A DNA stretch of 64,000 bases from Myxococcus guangdongensis (GTDB lineage: Bacteria; Myxococcota; Myxococcia; Myxococcales; Myxococcaceae), in assembly GCF_024198255.1 (NCBI RefSeq), contig NZ_JAJVKW010000005.1, forward strand, positions 372,001 through 436,000. Reading direction: 5' to 3'. This document shows, piece after piece, positions 10,959 to 19,562 of this stretch (positions within the stretch are counted from its first letter, which is position 1; every line of letters begins with the position of its first letter). The position numbers were made by a program, and so were the translations under genes. The notes under the pieces are model-generated. The model was not told the DNA's origin. It did no database searches and was given only the letters and a program-made list of their open reading frames with translations.

Positions 10959-13904
10959 ATGAGACGTCTGTTTTGGGTGGCGTGGGTGGCGGTGGCGTTG
11001 GTGGTGGGGACGGGCTGTGAGCGCCCGTCGTCCCAGCGGGCGAAGAGCGCCTTCGTGGTGCGCCCCGAGACCATCGACTTCGGCCCCGCCGCGCTGGGCC
11101 GCACCAAGAGCTTCAAGCTGAAGGTGACCAACGGTGGCCGGGCGTCGTACCGCGTGGAGGGCGCCCTCTCCAGCATCCCCAACGTCACGGTGCCCCCGTT
11201 CGAGCCCTTCACGCTGGGGGCCGGCGCGGAGCGCGAAATCGAGGTGCACTTCAAGCCCGACGTGGAGGGCACGGTGCAGGGCTCGCTGGAGCTCATCACG
11301 GACGCGGACGCCCAGGGCCAGGTGCCGGTGTCCGGGCGGGGCGTGAAGGCCTTCGTGGAGGTGCCGCTGACGGAGCTGGACTTCGGCAACGTGGCCATGG
11401 GCTTCGTGGAGATGCGCCAGGTGACGGTGAAGAACCCCTCCGACGTGGAGACGCCGCTGGGGGTGTCGGTGCAGGGCGTGGACGCGGACCAGTTCACCGC
11501 GGAGCATGGCGAGGCGCCCACGCTGGCGCCGGGTGAGGAGCGGGTGTTGTCGGTGGCCTTCGCGCCCCGGCGGCTGGGCGCGGCCGCGGCGGAGCTGCAC
11601 GTCGCCGTGTGCGAGGGGTGCGAGCCGGCGGTGGTGCCGCTCAAGGGCATGGGCGTGGCGTCCAAGCTGGAGGTGACGCCGCTGCGGTTGGACTTCGGGC
11701 GCGTGGCGCTGGGGGCCAGCGCGGAGCAGTCCATCACCGTGCGCAACCAGGGCACCGAGTCCTTGCGCTGGTCCGGCGTGGAGCTGCAGCTCAACCCGGG
11801 CGGCGTGTACCGCGTGGTGAGCGCGCCGGTGCTCAGCGGCGGCCTGCTGGCGGCGGGCGCGAGCGTGGAGGTGCGCGTGGCCTTCACCCCGGTGGTGCTG
11901 GGGCGCGCGGGTGAGGGGCGCATCGAGGTGGGCGTGCGCGAGCAGGGCTCCGCCGCGCCCGGGCCCAAGGTGTCGCTCGCGGGCGAGGGCGGCACGTCGT
12001 GCGTGGCGGTGAAGCCGCGTGACCTGGACTTCGGCGTGGTGGCCGAGGGCATGACGGCGACGCGGCCGGTGGAGGTCATCAACCGCTGCCGTGACAGCGT
12101 GCTCGTCAACAACCTGAACCTGACGACGGCGCAGGGCGGCTACTTCACCCTGGCGCAGGCGCCGGCCAGCGTGACGGTGCCGGCGGGCCAGTCGGCCTTC
12201 GTGGGCATCACCTTCAGCCCGCGCGTGGGCGCCGCGGGCAAGAGCGAGGGGCAGCTCGCGGTGAGCGTGCGCGCGGGGAGCACCACGTCCACGGAGGGCG
12301 TGACGCTGAAGGGCGAGGGCCGCGCCTTCAAGCCGTGCCAGTACACGCTGCCGCAGCAGCTGAAGTTCGGGAAGGTGCCGGTGGGCGCGGAGGTGGGGCT
12401 GGGGGTGACCCTGCGCAACACGGGCACGGAGGCGTGCTACCTGGCGTCCATGCAGCTGGTGGCGGGCTCCGACGCGTCCTTCCTCGCGCAGGCGGTGCCC
12501 AACCACGTGCTCGAGCCGGGCCAGAAGGCGACGCTGGTGGTGCGCTTCAAGCCGGAGGACGAGGGGCCCTTCGAGGGGCTCGCGGAGGCGTGGGTGAACC
12601 ACCCGACGCTGGGCCACCCGCTGGTGTCGCTCGTGGGCGAGGGCGTGAAGGGCTGCTTCGCGCTGCAGCCGACGACGGTGGACTTCGGCGTCACCAAGCT
12701 GTCGTGCGGTCCGCGCACGCGGGAGTTGGTCGCCATCAACGAGTGCATCGGCCCGGTGAAGGTGGCCGGGATGACGCTGGAGCAGGCGGGCGAGGAGTTC
12801 TCGGTGGAGTCGGCGAACGCGTTCCCCTCCGCGATTGCGGCGGGCGGGCGGGTGAAGCTGACGGCGCGCTACACGCCGACGGACGACGGCGACGACGCGG
12901 CGGCGGTGCGCTTCCGGCTGGAGGATGGCAGCGAGTACACGGCGGGCCTGCTGGGCCGGGGCGTGACGAAGGCGGAGCAGACGGACCGCTTCTTCCAGGA
13001 GTCGAAGGCGAAGGTGGACGTGCTCTTCGTGGTGGATAACTCGGGCTCGATGATGGAGGAGCAGCAGAGCCTGGGGCAGAACTTCGCGGCCTTCCTGAGC
13101 GCGGCGAGCGCGGCGGCGGTGGACTACCGCATTGGCGTCACCACGACGGGCCTGGACGAGTCCCCGGGCGGCTGGTCCGAGTGCCCGGGCGGCGCGCAGG
13201 GCGGCGAGAACGGGCGCCTGTTCCCCGTGGACGGCTCGCGCCCCCGCATCATCACGCCGGACACGCCCAACGCGGCCGCGGTGTTCGCGGACAACACCCG
13301 CGTGGGCGTGTGTCACTGGAACGAGCAGGGCCTGGACGCGGCGCACCGCGCCCTGTCGGACCCGCTGCTCTACAACCTGGATGACAGCCGCACGCCGCAG
13401 CCCAACGACGGCAACGGCGGGTTCCTGCGCGAGGACGCGAAGCTGGCCATCATCTTCCTGTCGGACGAGGAGGACTTCAGCTCGCAGCCGGTGTCCTTCT
13501 ACGAGACGTACTTCCTGGCGCTGAAGGGCAACGACAAGGCGAAGCTCAGCATCAACGCGATTGTCGGCCCCATGGACCTGGCCACCTGCCCGACGTCGAG
13601 CAGCGCCGGCAGCCGCTACATCCAGCTGGCGAACACGACGGGCGGCGTGGTGGAGAGCATCTGCACGCCCAACTGGGCCGCGTCCCTGGAGAAGCTCTCC
13701 AACAGCGCCTTCGGCCCCAACCGCAAGTTCCCGCTGTCCGAGGAGCCCGCGGACACCACGCGAATCGTCGTCCACGTGGACGGCGTGCAGGTGCTGTCGG
13801 GCTGGGAGTACGACGCGCGCACCAACAGCATCATCTTCGACCGGGACTCCGCTCCCGCGCCGGGTTCGCTGGTGGAGGTGACGTACCCGCTGGGCTGCAA
13901 CTAG
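10959..13904 (+). CDS. VWA lipoprotein with six choice-of-anchor D (ASH-like) repeats
   Basis: This is a 981-residue exported lipoprotein with a signal peptide ending in the lipobox VGTGC (Cys about 20). Residues 25-680 consist of six immunoglobulin-like ASPM-SPD2-Hydin/choice-of-anchor D repeats, each opening with a variant of 'LDFG.V..G' followed by 'V.N.G'. Residues about 685-960 form a von Willebrand A domain with an intact MIDAS start, DNSGSM (about 692). GGGGAGG (10944-10950) precedes the ATG at 10959; the longer open frame upstream has no such site. The architecture suggests a surface adhesion or sorting protein binding a partner through a metal ion. It stands alone with its own terminator. 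Many myxobacterial paralogues of this design exist, and none is functionally well defined as far as I know. Confidence 0.85.
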   Translation: MRRLFWVAWVAVALVVGTGCERPSSQRAKSAFVVRPETIDFGPAALGRTKSFKLKVTNGGRASYRVEGALSSIPNVTVPPFEPFTLGAGAEREIEVHFKPDVEGTVQGSLELITDADAQGQVPVSGRGVKAFVEVPLTELDFGNVAMGFVEMRQVTVKNPSDVETPLGVSVQGVDADQFTAEHGEAPTLAPGEERVLSVAFAPRRLGAAAAELHVAVCEGCEPAVVPLKGMGVASKLEVTPLRLDFGRVALGASAEQSITVRNQGTESLRWSGVELQLNPGGVYRVVSAPVLSGGLLAAGASVEVRVAFTPVVLGRAGEGRIEVGVREQGSAAPGPKVSLAGEGGTSCVAVKPRDLDFGVVAEGMTATRPVEVINRCRDSVLVNNLNLTTAQGGYFTLAQAPASVTVPAGQSAFVGITFSPRVGAAGKSEGQLAVSVRAGSTTSTEGVTLKGEGRAFKPCQYTLPQQLKFGKVPVGAEVGLGVTLRNTGTEACYLASMQLVAGSDASFLAQAVPNHVLEPGQKATLVVRFKPEDEGPFEGLAEAWVNHPTLGHPLVSLVGEGVKGCFALQPTTVDFGVTKLSCGPRTRELVAINECIGPVKVAGMTLEQAGEEFSVESANAFPSAIAAGGRVKLTARYTPTDDGDDAAAVRFRLEDGSEYTAGLLGRGVTKAEQTDRFFQESKAKVDVLFVVDNSGSMMEEQQSLGQNFAAFLSAASAAAVDYRIGVTTTGLDESPGGWSECPGGAQGGENGRLFPVDGSRPRIITPDTPNAAAVFADNTRVGVCHWNEQGLDAAHRALSDPLLYNLDDSRTPQPNDGNGGFLREDAKLAIIFLSDEEDFSSQPVSFYETYFLALKGNDKAKLSINAIVGPMDLATCPTSSSAGSRYIQLANTTGGVVESICTPNWAASLEKLSNSAFGPNRKFPLSEEPADTTRIVVHVDGVQVLSGWEYDARTNSIIFDRDSAPAPGSLVEVTYPLGCN

Positions 13905-13931
13905 CGCTCACGTCAGTCGGAGGTGTGACGG

Positions 13932-13970
13932 CGCCGTGCTTCTCCTCGGAGGGGCGCGGCGTTTGTCTGT
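13932..13970 (+). terminator. Intrinsic terminator after the VWA lipoprotein gene
   Basis: CGCCGTGC (13932-13939) pairs with GCGCGGCG (13954-13961) with one G-U pair. An inner CTCC/GGAG stem closes the loop, and TTTGTCTGT follows directly. It lies 27 nt past the stop codon. Confidence 0.75.
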
Positions 13971-14096
13971 GATTGGTGTCGGCGCGCTGCCTTCATGGAA
14001 GACGTGAGCCGAAGTGTGGCTTTTCTGTCAGCCCTCCGTCCCATGGGGCGGGGATGACTCGACAGGGTGGATGCGCGGGTGCAGCCTTCCAGGGTG

Positions 14097-15008
14097 ATGC
14101 CGGAGCCCCTCCTGGTTGCCGCCCTGGGCGACGTCCATGGTCGCTTCCACCGCGTGGAGACGTGGTTGGACGCGCTGGAGCAGTCGCGTGGTCGGCCGGT
14201 GTCCATGGTGCTCGCGGTGGGGGACGTGGAGGCGTTCCGCCGCGCGGACGACCACCGTCGCAAGGCCGCCAAGCGGACCATGCCCGCGGAGTTCGCCGAG
14301 TACGCGGACGGCGTGCGCCGCGTGAAGCGGCCCCTGTATTTCATCGGCGGCAACAACGAGGACTTCGAGGCGCTGCACGACTTCCAGGACGGAGGCGAGC
14401 TGGCGCCGGGCGTCACCTACCTGGGCCGCGCCGGCGTGCGTGAGCTGTCGGGGCTGCGCGTGGGCTTCCTGTCCGGCATCCACGCGCCGCGCTTCATCGA
14501 CCAGCCCTTGAAGCGCCCCGTCACGCAGGACCTGATGAAACAGGCGGGCTACTTCCGCGCCGCGGAGGTCGACCGGGTGATGTTGCTCCGGGACGTGGAC
14601 CTGATGCTCGTGCACGAGTGGCCCCGAGGCATCGTCCAGCGCGCGCGGGAGGAGAACCCCTCTCCGCCACGGCCGTTGCCCTCGTACTGGATTGGGAATG
14701 GCGTGACGCGCCGGCTGGTGGACACGGTGCAGCCGAAGTGGCTCTTGTGTGGGCACTCGCACAAGGCCTTCGCGGTGACGCTGGAGGGGGGCGGCCGCCC
14801 CGCGACGCGCATCGCCTGTCTGGACCAGGCCACGCGTCCCGAGGAGTCCGTCTTCTGGCTGGAGTACGAGGGCCGCGAGGTCGTGCGGGCTGGCTGGGGT
14901 GTCTCCGGCGCCGTCGCCTGGGAGCCGGGGCGCCGTTGGGATTTGTCCCGGCTGCCCGTGGTGGAGGGAGAGCACGACGGGGATGACGCCCCCGTGGGCG
15001 CGATGTAG
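14097..15008 (+). CDS. Metallophosphoesterase resembling RNA lariat debranching enzyme (Dbr1)
   Basis: The 303-residue calcineurin-like phosphoesterase has metal-site motifs GDVHG (11-15), GDVE (42-45), GGNNE (84-88), HEWP (about 172) and GHSH (about 217). The order and spacing follow eukaryotic Dbr1 unusually well: a GDxxAxR-like segment, then FIGGN-x-E, then YLGxAGVxELxGLRVGxLSGI, then LxHEWPR. These Dbr1-like signatures are seen directly; a debranching activity is inference. Two differences matter: the first motif has a normal Asp where Dbr1 has Cys, and the usual catalytic His of GNH(E/D) is Asn here. I chose the ATG at 14097 because the domain starts at once; an in-frame GTG at 14067 is possible. 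It is convergent with the hydrolase at 15022. Confidence 0.8.
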   Translation: MPEPLLVAALGDVHGRFHRVETWLDALEQSRGRPVSMVLAVGDVEAFRRADDHRRKAAKRTMPAEFAEYADGVRRVKRPLYFIGGNNEDFEALHDFQDGGELAPGVTYLGRAGVRELSGLRVGFLSGIHAPRFIDQPLKRPVTQDLMKQAGYFRAAEVDRVMLLRDVDLMLVHEWPRGIVQRAREENPSPPRPLPSYWIGNGVTRRLVDTVQPKWLLCGHSHKAFAVTLEGGGRPATRIACLDQATRPEESVFWLEYEGREVVRAGWGVSGAVAWEPGRRWDLSRLPVVEGEHDGDDAPVGAM

Positions 15009-15021
15009 CCCGGCGCGGGCG

Positions 15022-16266
15022 TCAGGGCTGACCGGGCTCCCAGTGCTCGAGCAGCACGTCCGTGCCCGGGACGACCAGGGCGTTGGCGGACGGCGGCGGC
15101 GCGTTGGGCCGCACGAGCCTGCGTCGCACGGTGGCGTCCAGGAACCTGCGCGTCACGTCCGTGGACGTCGCCCAGCCCCGGGCCACCGACCGCGCGGTCT
15201 CCGTCGACACGACTCCTGGCGCCAGCGTGGCGGCGGCGCCCACGCTGGTGAAGCCCACGTGCCGCATGCCCGGGATGCGAATCATCCACCGATGCGCGCC
15301 GCGCAGCGACTCGAGCAGCTCGAAGTCGGGCACCACCACGGCGTCATCCTCCTGGAACAGGTGGAGCAGGGGGACCTGGAGGCGCTCGGGCTGGAAGTCC
15401 GGCAGGCCCTTCAACCACTCCTTGCCACGCCGGGTCGCGATGCCGCCATCCAGGCTCACCAGCGCGCCCGCCTCGGGGTGCGCGAGCGCGAAGAGGAAGC
15501 CCGCGCGGGCGCCCAGGCTGTGCCCCACCACGGCGACGCGCGAGGTGTCGATGCGCGCATCCATCCGGAGGACGCGGAGCGCGCGCTCCAGGTCTCGCGT
15601 CTGGCGCCGCGCGGTGGCGAGCACGTCGAGGTCCGGTCCCGGAGCCTCTCCGCGAGTGGGCGAGGGCGTGGTGGCCACCACGTAGCCGTGGCTCGCCAGG
15701 TACTCGGCCAGCACGGCCTGATGGTGGGCGGAGTGATGACGGCCCTGCGCCACCAGCACCAGCGGGAATCGCCCCGGCGCGGGCGGCGCATGCGGGGTGG
15801 CCGTCATGGGCGCGTCGAGCCACGCGGCGGTGCTCTCCTCGGGGATGCCCAGGTCGACCAGCTGCTGTTCGTAGAGCGTGATGGCCGCGGTGGCGCGCGC
15901 CTCGTCGCGAGGCGTCTCGGGCTGGGACTCGAAGCCCATGAGGCCCACGTAGTCGCGATAGTGAAGGCGGGTGGCCGCGTCGCTCTCCCGCGTCGGGTAC
16001 CAGACCGTGAGCTGGAGCGCCGAGGGGTCCTCCGCCGTGGCGGCGATGGCTTGCACGCGCAGCCCGACACTCCAGTGTCCCGCCTCCACCGGCCCCCAGA
16101 TGGGCGGTGCGGTGACGAAGGGTTGGGGCGGCACCAGCAGGTAGCTGGGCGCGAAGCGGCTCGCGGAGTTGCAGCCGGCGACGAGCAGCAGCGCCAGCAG
16201 TCCTCCGCGCCACGCCGGGCCGGGCAGGGAGGCTCGCCAGAGACCTCCGGAGAGGGCGGGCCTCAG
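15022..16266 (-). CDS. Alpha/beta hydrolase lipoprotein (PAF-acetylhydrolase-like)
   Basis: This is a predicted exported hydrolase of about 414 residues. A hydrophobic stretch ending in LLLVAGC gives a lipobox, so the mature enzyme is probably membrane-anchored. The nucleophile elbow is GHSLG, followed by an acid in QEDDAVVV and a late His in GMRHVGF. The 'LTVWYPT' strand is typical of platelet-activating-factor acetylhydrolase-like enzymes, which act on ester bonds. No ATG, GTG or TTG occurs in frame before the signal peptide. A CTG at 16266-16264 overlaps the TGA of the upstream PAP2 gene (CTGA), and I propose it as the start, giving MRPALSGGLW at the N-terminus. The two genes then form a translationally coupled pair. 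Family assignment is fairly safe; substrate unknown. Confidence 0.75.
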   Translation of the reverse strand: MRPALSGGLWRASLPGPAWRGGLLALLLVAGCNSASRFAPSYLLVPPQPFVTAPPIWGPVEAGHWSVGLRVQAIAATAEDPSALQLTVWYPTRESDAATRLHYRDYVGLMGFESQPETPRDEARATAAITLYEQQLVDLGIPEESTAAWLDAPMTATPHAPPAPGRFPLVLVAQGRHHSAHHQAVLAEYLASHGYVVATTPSPTRGEAPGPDLDVLATARRQTRDLERALRVLRMDARIDTSRVAVVGHSLGARAGFLFALAHPEAGALVSLDGGIATRRGKEWLKGLPDFQPERLQVPLLHLFQEDDAVVVPDFELLESLRGAHRWMIRIPGMRHVGFTSVGAAATLAPGVVSTETARSVARGWATSTDVTRRFLDATVRRRLVRPNAPPPSANALVVPGTDVLLEHWEPGQP

Positions 16267-17180
16267 AAGACGCCCGAGATGCCAGCCATGCGCGCGCCCG
16301 CGACGGGCATCAGCCGGGCGGCGGAAGGGGCGCGACGCGTGGCGCTGGACTCCGCGCCGCCAGTGCGGCCGTGCAACAGCAGGGGCACCGCGACGCCGAA
16401 GGCCGCGCCCAGCACCGCGCCGGTGGCCACGTCGGTGAGGTAGTGCTTGTCGGCGCCCATGCGCAACAGCCCCACGGACGTGGCGAGCGGCAGCCCCACG
16501 GCCCAGATCCACGCCTGGTTCTCGTAGCCGCGCAGCGCGGCGACGGTGCCCGCGGACACCACCAGCGAGAAGGCCAGGTTGGTGTGACCACTGTAGAAGG
16601 ACAGGTTGTTGTCACTGGGTTGCTCGGTGAGGCGCTTCTGGTCCTCGGGGAGCACGTGGACGAAGGGCCGCTCGCGGCCGACCAGGAACTTCACCGTCTG
16701 GTTCGCCAGCGTCGACAGCATGGCGCTCTCCAGGATGATGGTCGCGTCCTGCGCGAAGAACCGGCTGGGGCCATCCGAGCCCCGCCCCAGCGCGTACTGC
16801 AAGCCCATGACACCCACGGGCAGCACGCCGAAGCCGATGATGTTGCTCCATTGCCCCGCGCGGTGCCGCGACGCCTCCGTCTTTCCCGCCAGCCCCCGGC
16901 CCCAGCGGTCCAACCCGTTGAGTCGGTCCGTCCCGTCCGGCGCCCGATCACACCAGCGGCACGTCGCGGGCGCCAGGTCGCTCTTGAAGAGCGCCTCGCT
17001 CGAAATCCAGAGCACCGCGGCGGAGCCGGTGATGACGCCGTCGCGAGCCCAGTCGAACTTCAGCTCATGCAGACGGGGGGCGTCCTCCGCGGGCTGGGCC
17101 AGCGCCGGAGTCAGCGGATAGAGAGCGAGGACAGCAGTGAGTGCGAGAATGGGAAAGGACGGGCGCACGTCGCGCAGCAT
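16263..17180 (-). CDS. PAP2-superfamily phosphatase, exported
   Basis: This 305-residue protein has a signal peptide (cleavage near ALAQPAED) and a type 2 phosphatidic-acid-phosphatase core. The three motifs are visible: KFLVGRERP (K-x6-RP), SFYSGHTN (SGH with catalytic His) and RMGADKHYLTD (R-x5-H-x3-D). Enzymes of this family dephosphorylate lipid phosphates or related pyrophosphates at the membrane or in the periplasm. The ATG at 17180 begins directly with the signal peptide; no strong ribosome-binding site is visible. Its stop overlaps the proposed CTG start of the hydrolase downstream. The thioredoxin fusion gene is divergent, with 72 bp between the two starts. Confidence 0.85.
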   Translation of the reverse strand: MLRDVRPSFPILALTAVLALYPLTPALAQPAEDAPRLHELKFDWARDGVITGSAAVLWISSEALFKSDLAPATCRWCDRAPDGTDRLNGLDRWGRGLAGKTEASRHRAGQWSNIIGFGVLPVGVMGLQYALGRGSDGPSRFFAQDATIILESAMLSTLANQTVKFLVGRERPFVHVLPEDQKRLTEQPSDNNLSFYSGHTNLAFSLVVSAGTVAALRGYENQAWIWAVGLPLATSVGLLRMGADKHYLTDVATGAVLGAAFGVAVPLLLHGRTGGAESSATRRAPSAARLMPVAGARMAGISGVF

Positions 17181-17252
17181 AGAGCGACGCTGGCGCGGCG
17201 CGAAGGGTTTGACTACAAGCGTCCGACTCCCATTCGCATCCGAGGCTTCATC

Positions 17253-19559
17253 GTGAGTACGCACCCCGTCGACCTGACGGCCGAGACCTTCGAACAGATG
17301 ACTGGCAAGCCAGGGCTGGTCCTGGTGGACTTCTGGGCGGAGTGGTGTGGCCCGTGCCGCAACTTCGCGCCGACCTACGCCACCACCGCGGAGAAGCACC
17401 CGGACGTCGTGTTCGGCAAGGTGGACACCGAGGCGCAGCAGGAGCTGTCGGGCCGTTTCCAGATCCAGTCCATCCCCACGCTGATGGCGTTCAAGGATGG
17501 CACGGTGGTCCACCGCTCCAGCGGGGCCATGTCGCCGGGTCGGCTGGACGCGCTGGTCAAGTCGCTCAAGACGCTGGACGTCGCCTACGCGAAGCAGGCC
17601 GAGGAGAACAAGAAGCTGACCGAGCAGGGCATCGTCCCGCCCGGCGTGCACCCCGAGGCGACGTGGGACGAGGGTGACAGCGAATGGGTGTACGGCGCCA
17701 CGGACCCCAAGGGTCGCAAGCAGGGCCCCTACAAGTACTGGCGCGCGGACGGCACGCTCTGCAACGAGTGCAGCTTCGAGAACGACAAGCCCCACGGCCC
17801 CTTCAAGCGCTTCCACGAGAGCGGTGAGGTCTCCCAGGACGGCGACTTCGTGAAGGGGGAGCTGCACGGGCCGCGCACCTGGTACGCGTCCGAGAAGTTC
17901 ACCACGGAGCGCATGCACGAGAACGGCGTCTCCACGCTCGTTCGCAAGACGGTGATGATGTACGAGCACGGCCGCGTCACCGGCGTGAAGCACTACGACG
18001 GCCAGGAGCGCCGCGTGGTGCCGTCCACCGGTGAGCCGTACCCCGACCGCCCCGAGGGAATCCCGGTGGAGGCGGAGCTTCGCGAGGACCTGAACCAGTG
18101 GTCCCACGTGGAGCTGAACACCGACGGCGAGCGTCATGGGCTCGCGCGCTTCTGGCTCCAGGACGGCCAGCTGCTGTGGGAGGGCGAGTTCGTCGAGGGG
18201 CAGCGCCACGGCGCCTATCGCTCGCTGGCGAAGGACGAGTACCTGGACCCGCGCGTCACGTTCGACGAGGGCCGGTACGAGCAGGACGTGGCCTGTGGGA
18301 AGTGGACGCTGCTGGACGCGGACCGGCAGGTGGTGTTGACGCGGGATTTGGGCGTCGCGCAGGAGGAGGCGGAGCTGTCGGCGTCGCCGGTGTTCTCCAA
18401 CGTGCCCCGCAGCGCGGAGGCCTGGCGTGAGTACGCGGCCACGTGCGTGGCGGCGCGCAAGCACCGCGAGGCGCTCCTGGCGCTGGCGCGCTCGGTGGCG
18501 ATGGACCAGCAGGTGGCGCCGTTCCTCGAGTTGATGGAGCGCGTGGCGCTGCCGAGGACGCCGGACAACGCGAAGGCCACGGCGGGCGAGGCGCTGCAGA
18601 ACGCGGCGGACTCCAGCTCGGCGCTGGCGGAGACGCTGGTGCGCGGTGGCGACGCGGGCATGTTGCTGCGGGCCCATGCGGTGCGGCTGGACCAGTTGGA
18701 TCGGCCGAGGGCGGCGCTGGACTTCGTGAACGCGGCGCTGCTGGTCGCTCCGGAGCGCACGGCGTTCCTCTTCACCCGAGGCCTCGTGCTGTTGAACATG
18801 GGGATGGACGCGCACGCGTTGAAGGACGCGGAGGCGTTGGCGAAGGCGGAGCCGGGGACGGCCGCGTTCCTGGGGACGTATGCGCGGGGGCTGTACCCGG
18901 TGTTCGACTTCTGGCCGGCGAAGGAGACGCCGGTGTCGACGTACGAGGACCTGCCGGAGAAGCCCGCGCAGACGCTCGACGCCATCGTGCGCATCGTCCA
19001 GAAGTACGCCACGCGGTTGCAGCTCATCCGGGCGGAGCTCCTGGGGCGTTTCAAGCCTGGCGCGGTGCTGCCGTGGATGCCGCCGGACCTGTCCGCCCTG
19101 TTGCCGGCGGGGCCGGTGGAGCTGGCCGAGGAGGAGGTGGAGATTGGGGAGGACTCGGTCTCCGTCGACGAGACGGTGTCCCTCTCGGGGCTGGGATTGC
19201 CGGACGTCATCCAGCGGGCCCGTGGGGATTGGAATGCGCTCACGTGGCTCTTGTGGGCCTGTGGTGAGTCGAAGGTGGTGCTGCCGAAGAAGGTGGCGCC
19301 CCCGGCGAACTTCGGACAGGCGGCGGGCATGTCGAGCCAGCGTCACTGGCGCGTGAGGGACCGCAAGGTGACGGGGGGCCGTGGCGCGCAGGCGTCGGGC
19401 GCCGCGGGCTTCGAGTTCGCGGGCATGGACATCGATGCCCTGCACCCGAACCTCCTGGGCATGGTGGAGCTGCACTACGCGGAGATGCAGGCGATGTTCT
19501 ATTGGCTGACGGACAGCCACAACGTTTCGCCCTGGCAGGACAACCTGAGGGGGAGCTGA
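17253..19559 (+). CDS. Thioredoxin domain fused to MORN-type repeats and a TPR-like region
   Basis: This 768-residue protein has three visible parts. Residues 5-110 are a thioredoxin domain with intact WCGPC (31-35) and the cis-Pro segment SIPTLMAF. Residues about 147-330 contain repeats of the MORN/YwqK kind (G-PYKYW..DG, G-FKRF..SGE, GLARFWLQDGQL, G-YRS), which usually mediate protein or membrane contacts. Residues about 390-620 are helical and TPR-like. No signal peptide is present, so it is probably cytoplasmic. The GTG start has GAGG at 17242-17245, 7 nt upstream. The next gene, an FHA protein, starts 3 nt after the stop codon, so the two form an operon. The redox target is unknown; the fusion itself is unusual. 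Confidence 0.8.
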   Translation: MSTHPVDLTAETFEQMTGKPGLVLVDFWAEWCGPCRNFAPTYATTAEKHPDVVFGKVDTEAQQELSGRFQIQSIPTLMAFKDGTVVHRSSGAMSPGRLDALVKSLKTLDVAYAKQAEENKKLTEQGIVPPGVHPEATWDEGDSEWVYGATDPKGRKQGPYKYWRADGTLCNECSFENDKPHGPFKRFHESGEVSQDGDFVKGELHGPRTWYASEKFTTERMHENGVSTLVRKTVMMYEHGRVTGVKHYDGQERRVVPSTGEPYPDRPEGIPVEAELREDLNQWSHVELNTDGERHGLARFWLQDGQLLWEGEFVEGQRHGAYRSLAKDEYLDPRVTFDEGRYEQDVACGKWTLLDADRQVVLTRDLGVAQEEAELSASPVFSNVPRSAEAWREYAATCVAARKHREALLALARSVAMDQQVAPFLELMERVALPRTPDNAKATAGEALQNAADSSSALAETLVRGGDAGMLLRAHAVRLDQLDRPRAALDFVNAALLVAPERTAFLFTRGLVLLNMGMDAHALKDAEALAKAEPGTAAFLGTYARGLYPVFDFWPAKETPVSTYEDLPEKPAQTLDAIVRIVQKYATRLQLIRAELLGRFKPGAVLPWMPPDLSALLPAGPVELAEEEVEIGEDSVSVDETVSLSGLGLPDVIQRARGDWNALTWLLWACGESKVVLPKKVAPPANFGQAAGMSSQRHWRVRDRKVTGGRGAQASGAAGFEFAGMDIDALHPNLLGMVELHYAEMQAMFYWLTDSHNVSPWQDNLRGS

Positions 19560-19562
19560 GTC

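Noticed and set aside
10488..13775. Minus-strand open frame of about 1095 codons opposite the VWA lipoprotein
   Set aside because: Antisense shadow with low-complexity Arg/His/Leu translation; the plus frame has a signal peptide, repeats and a MIDAS motif.
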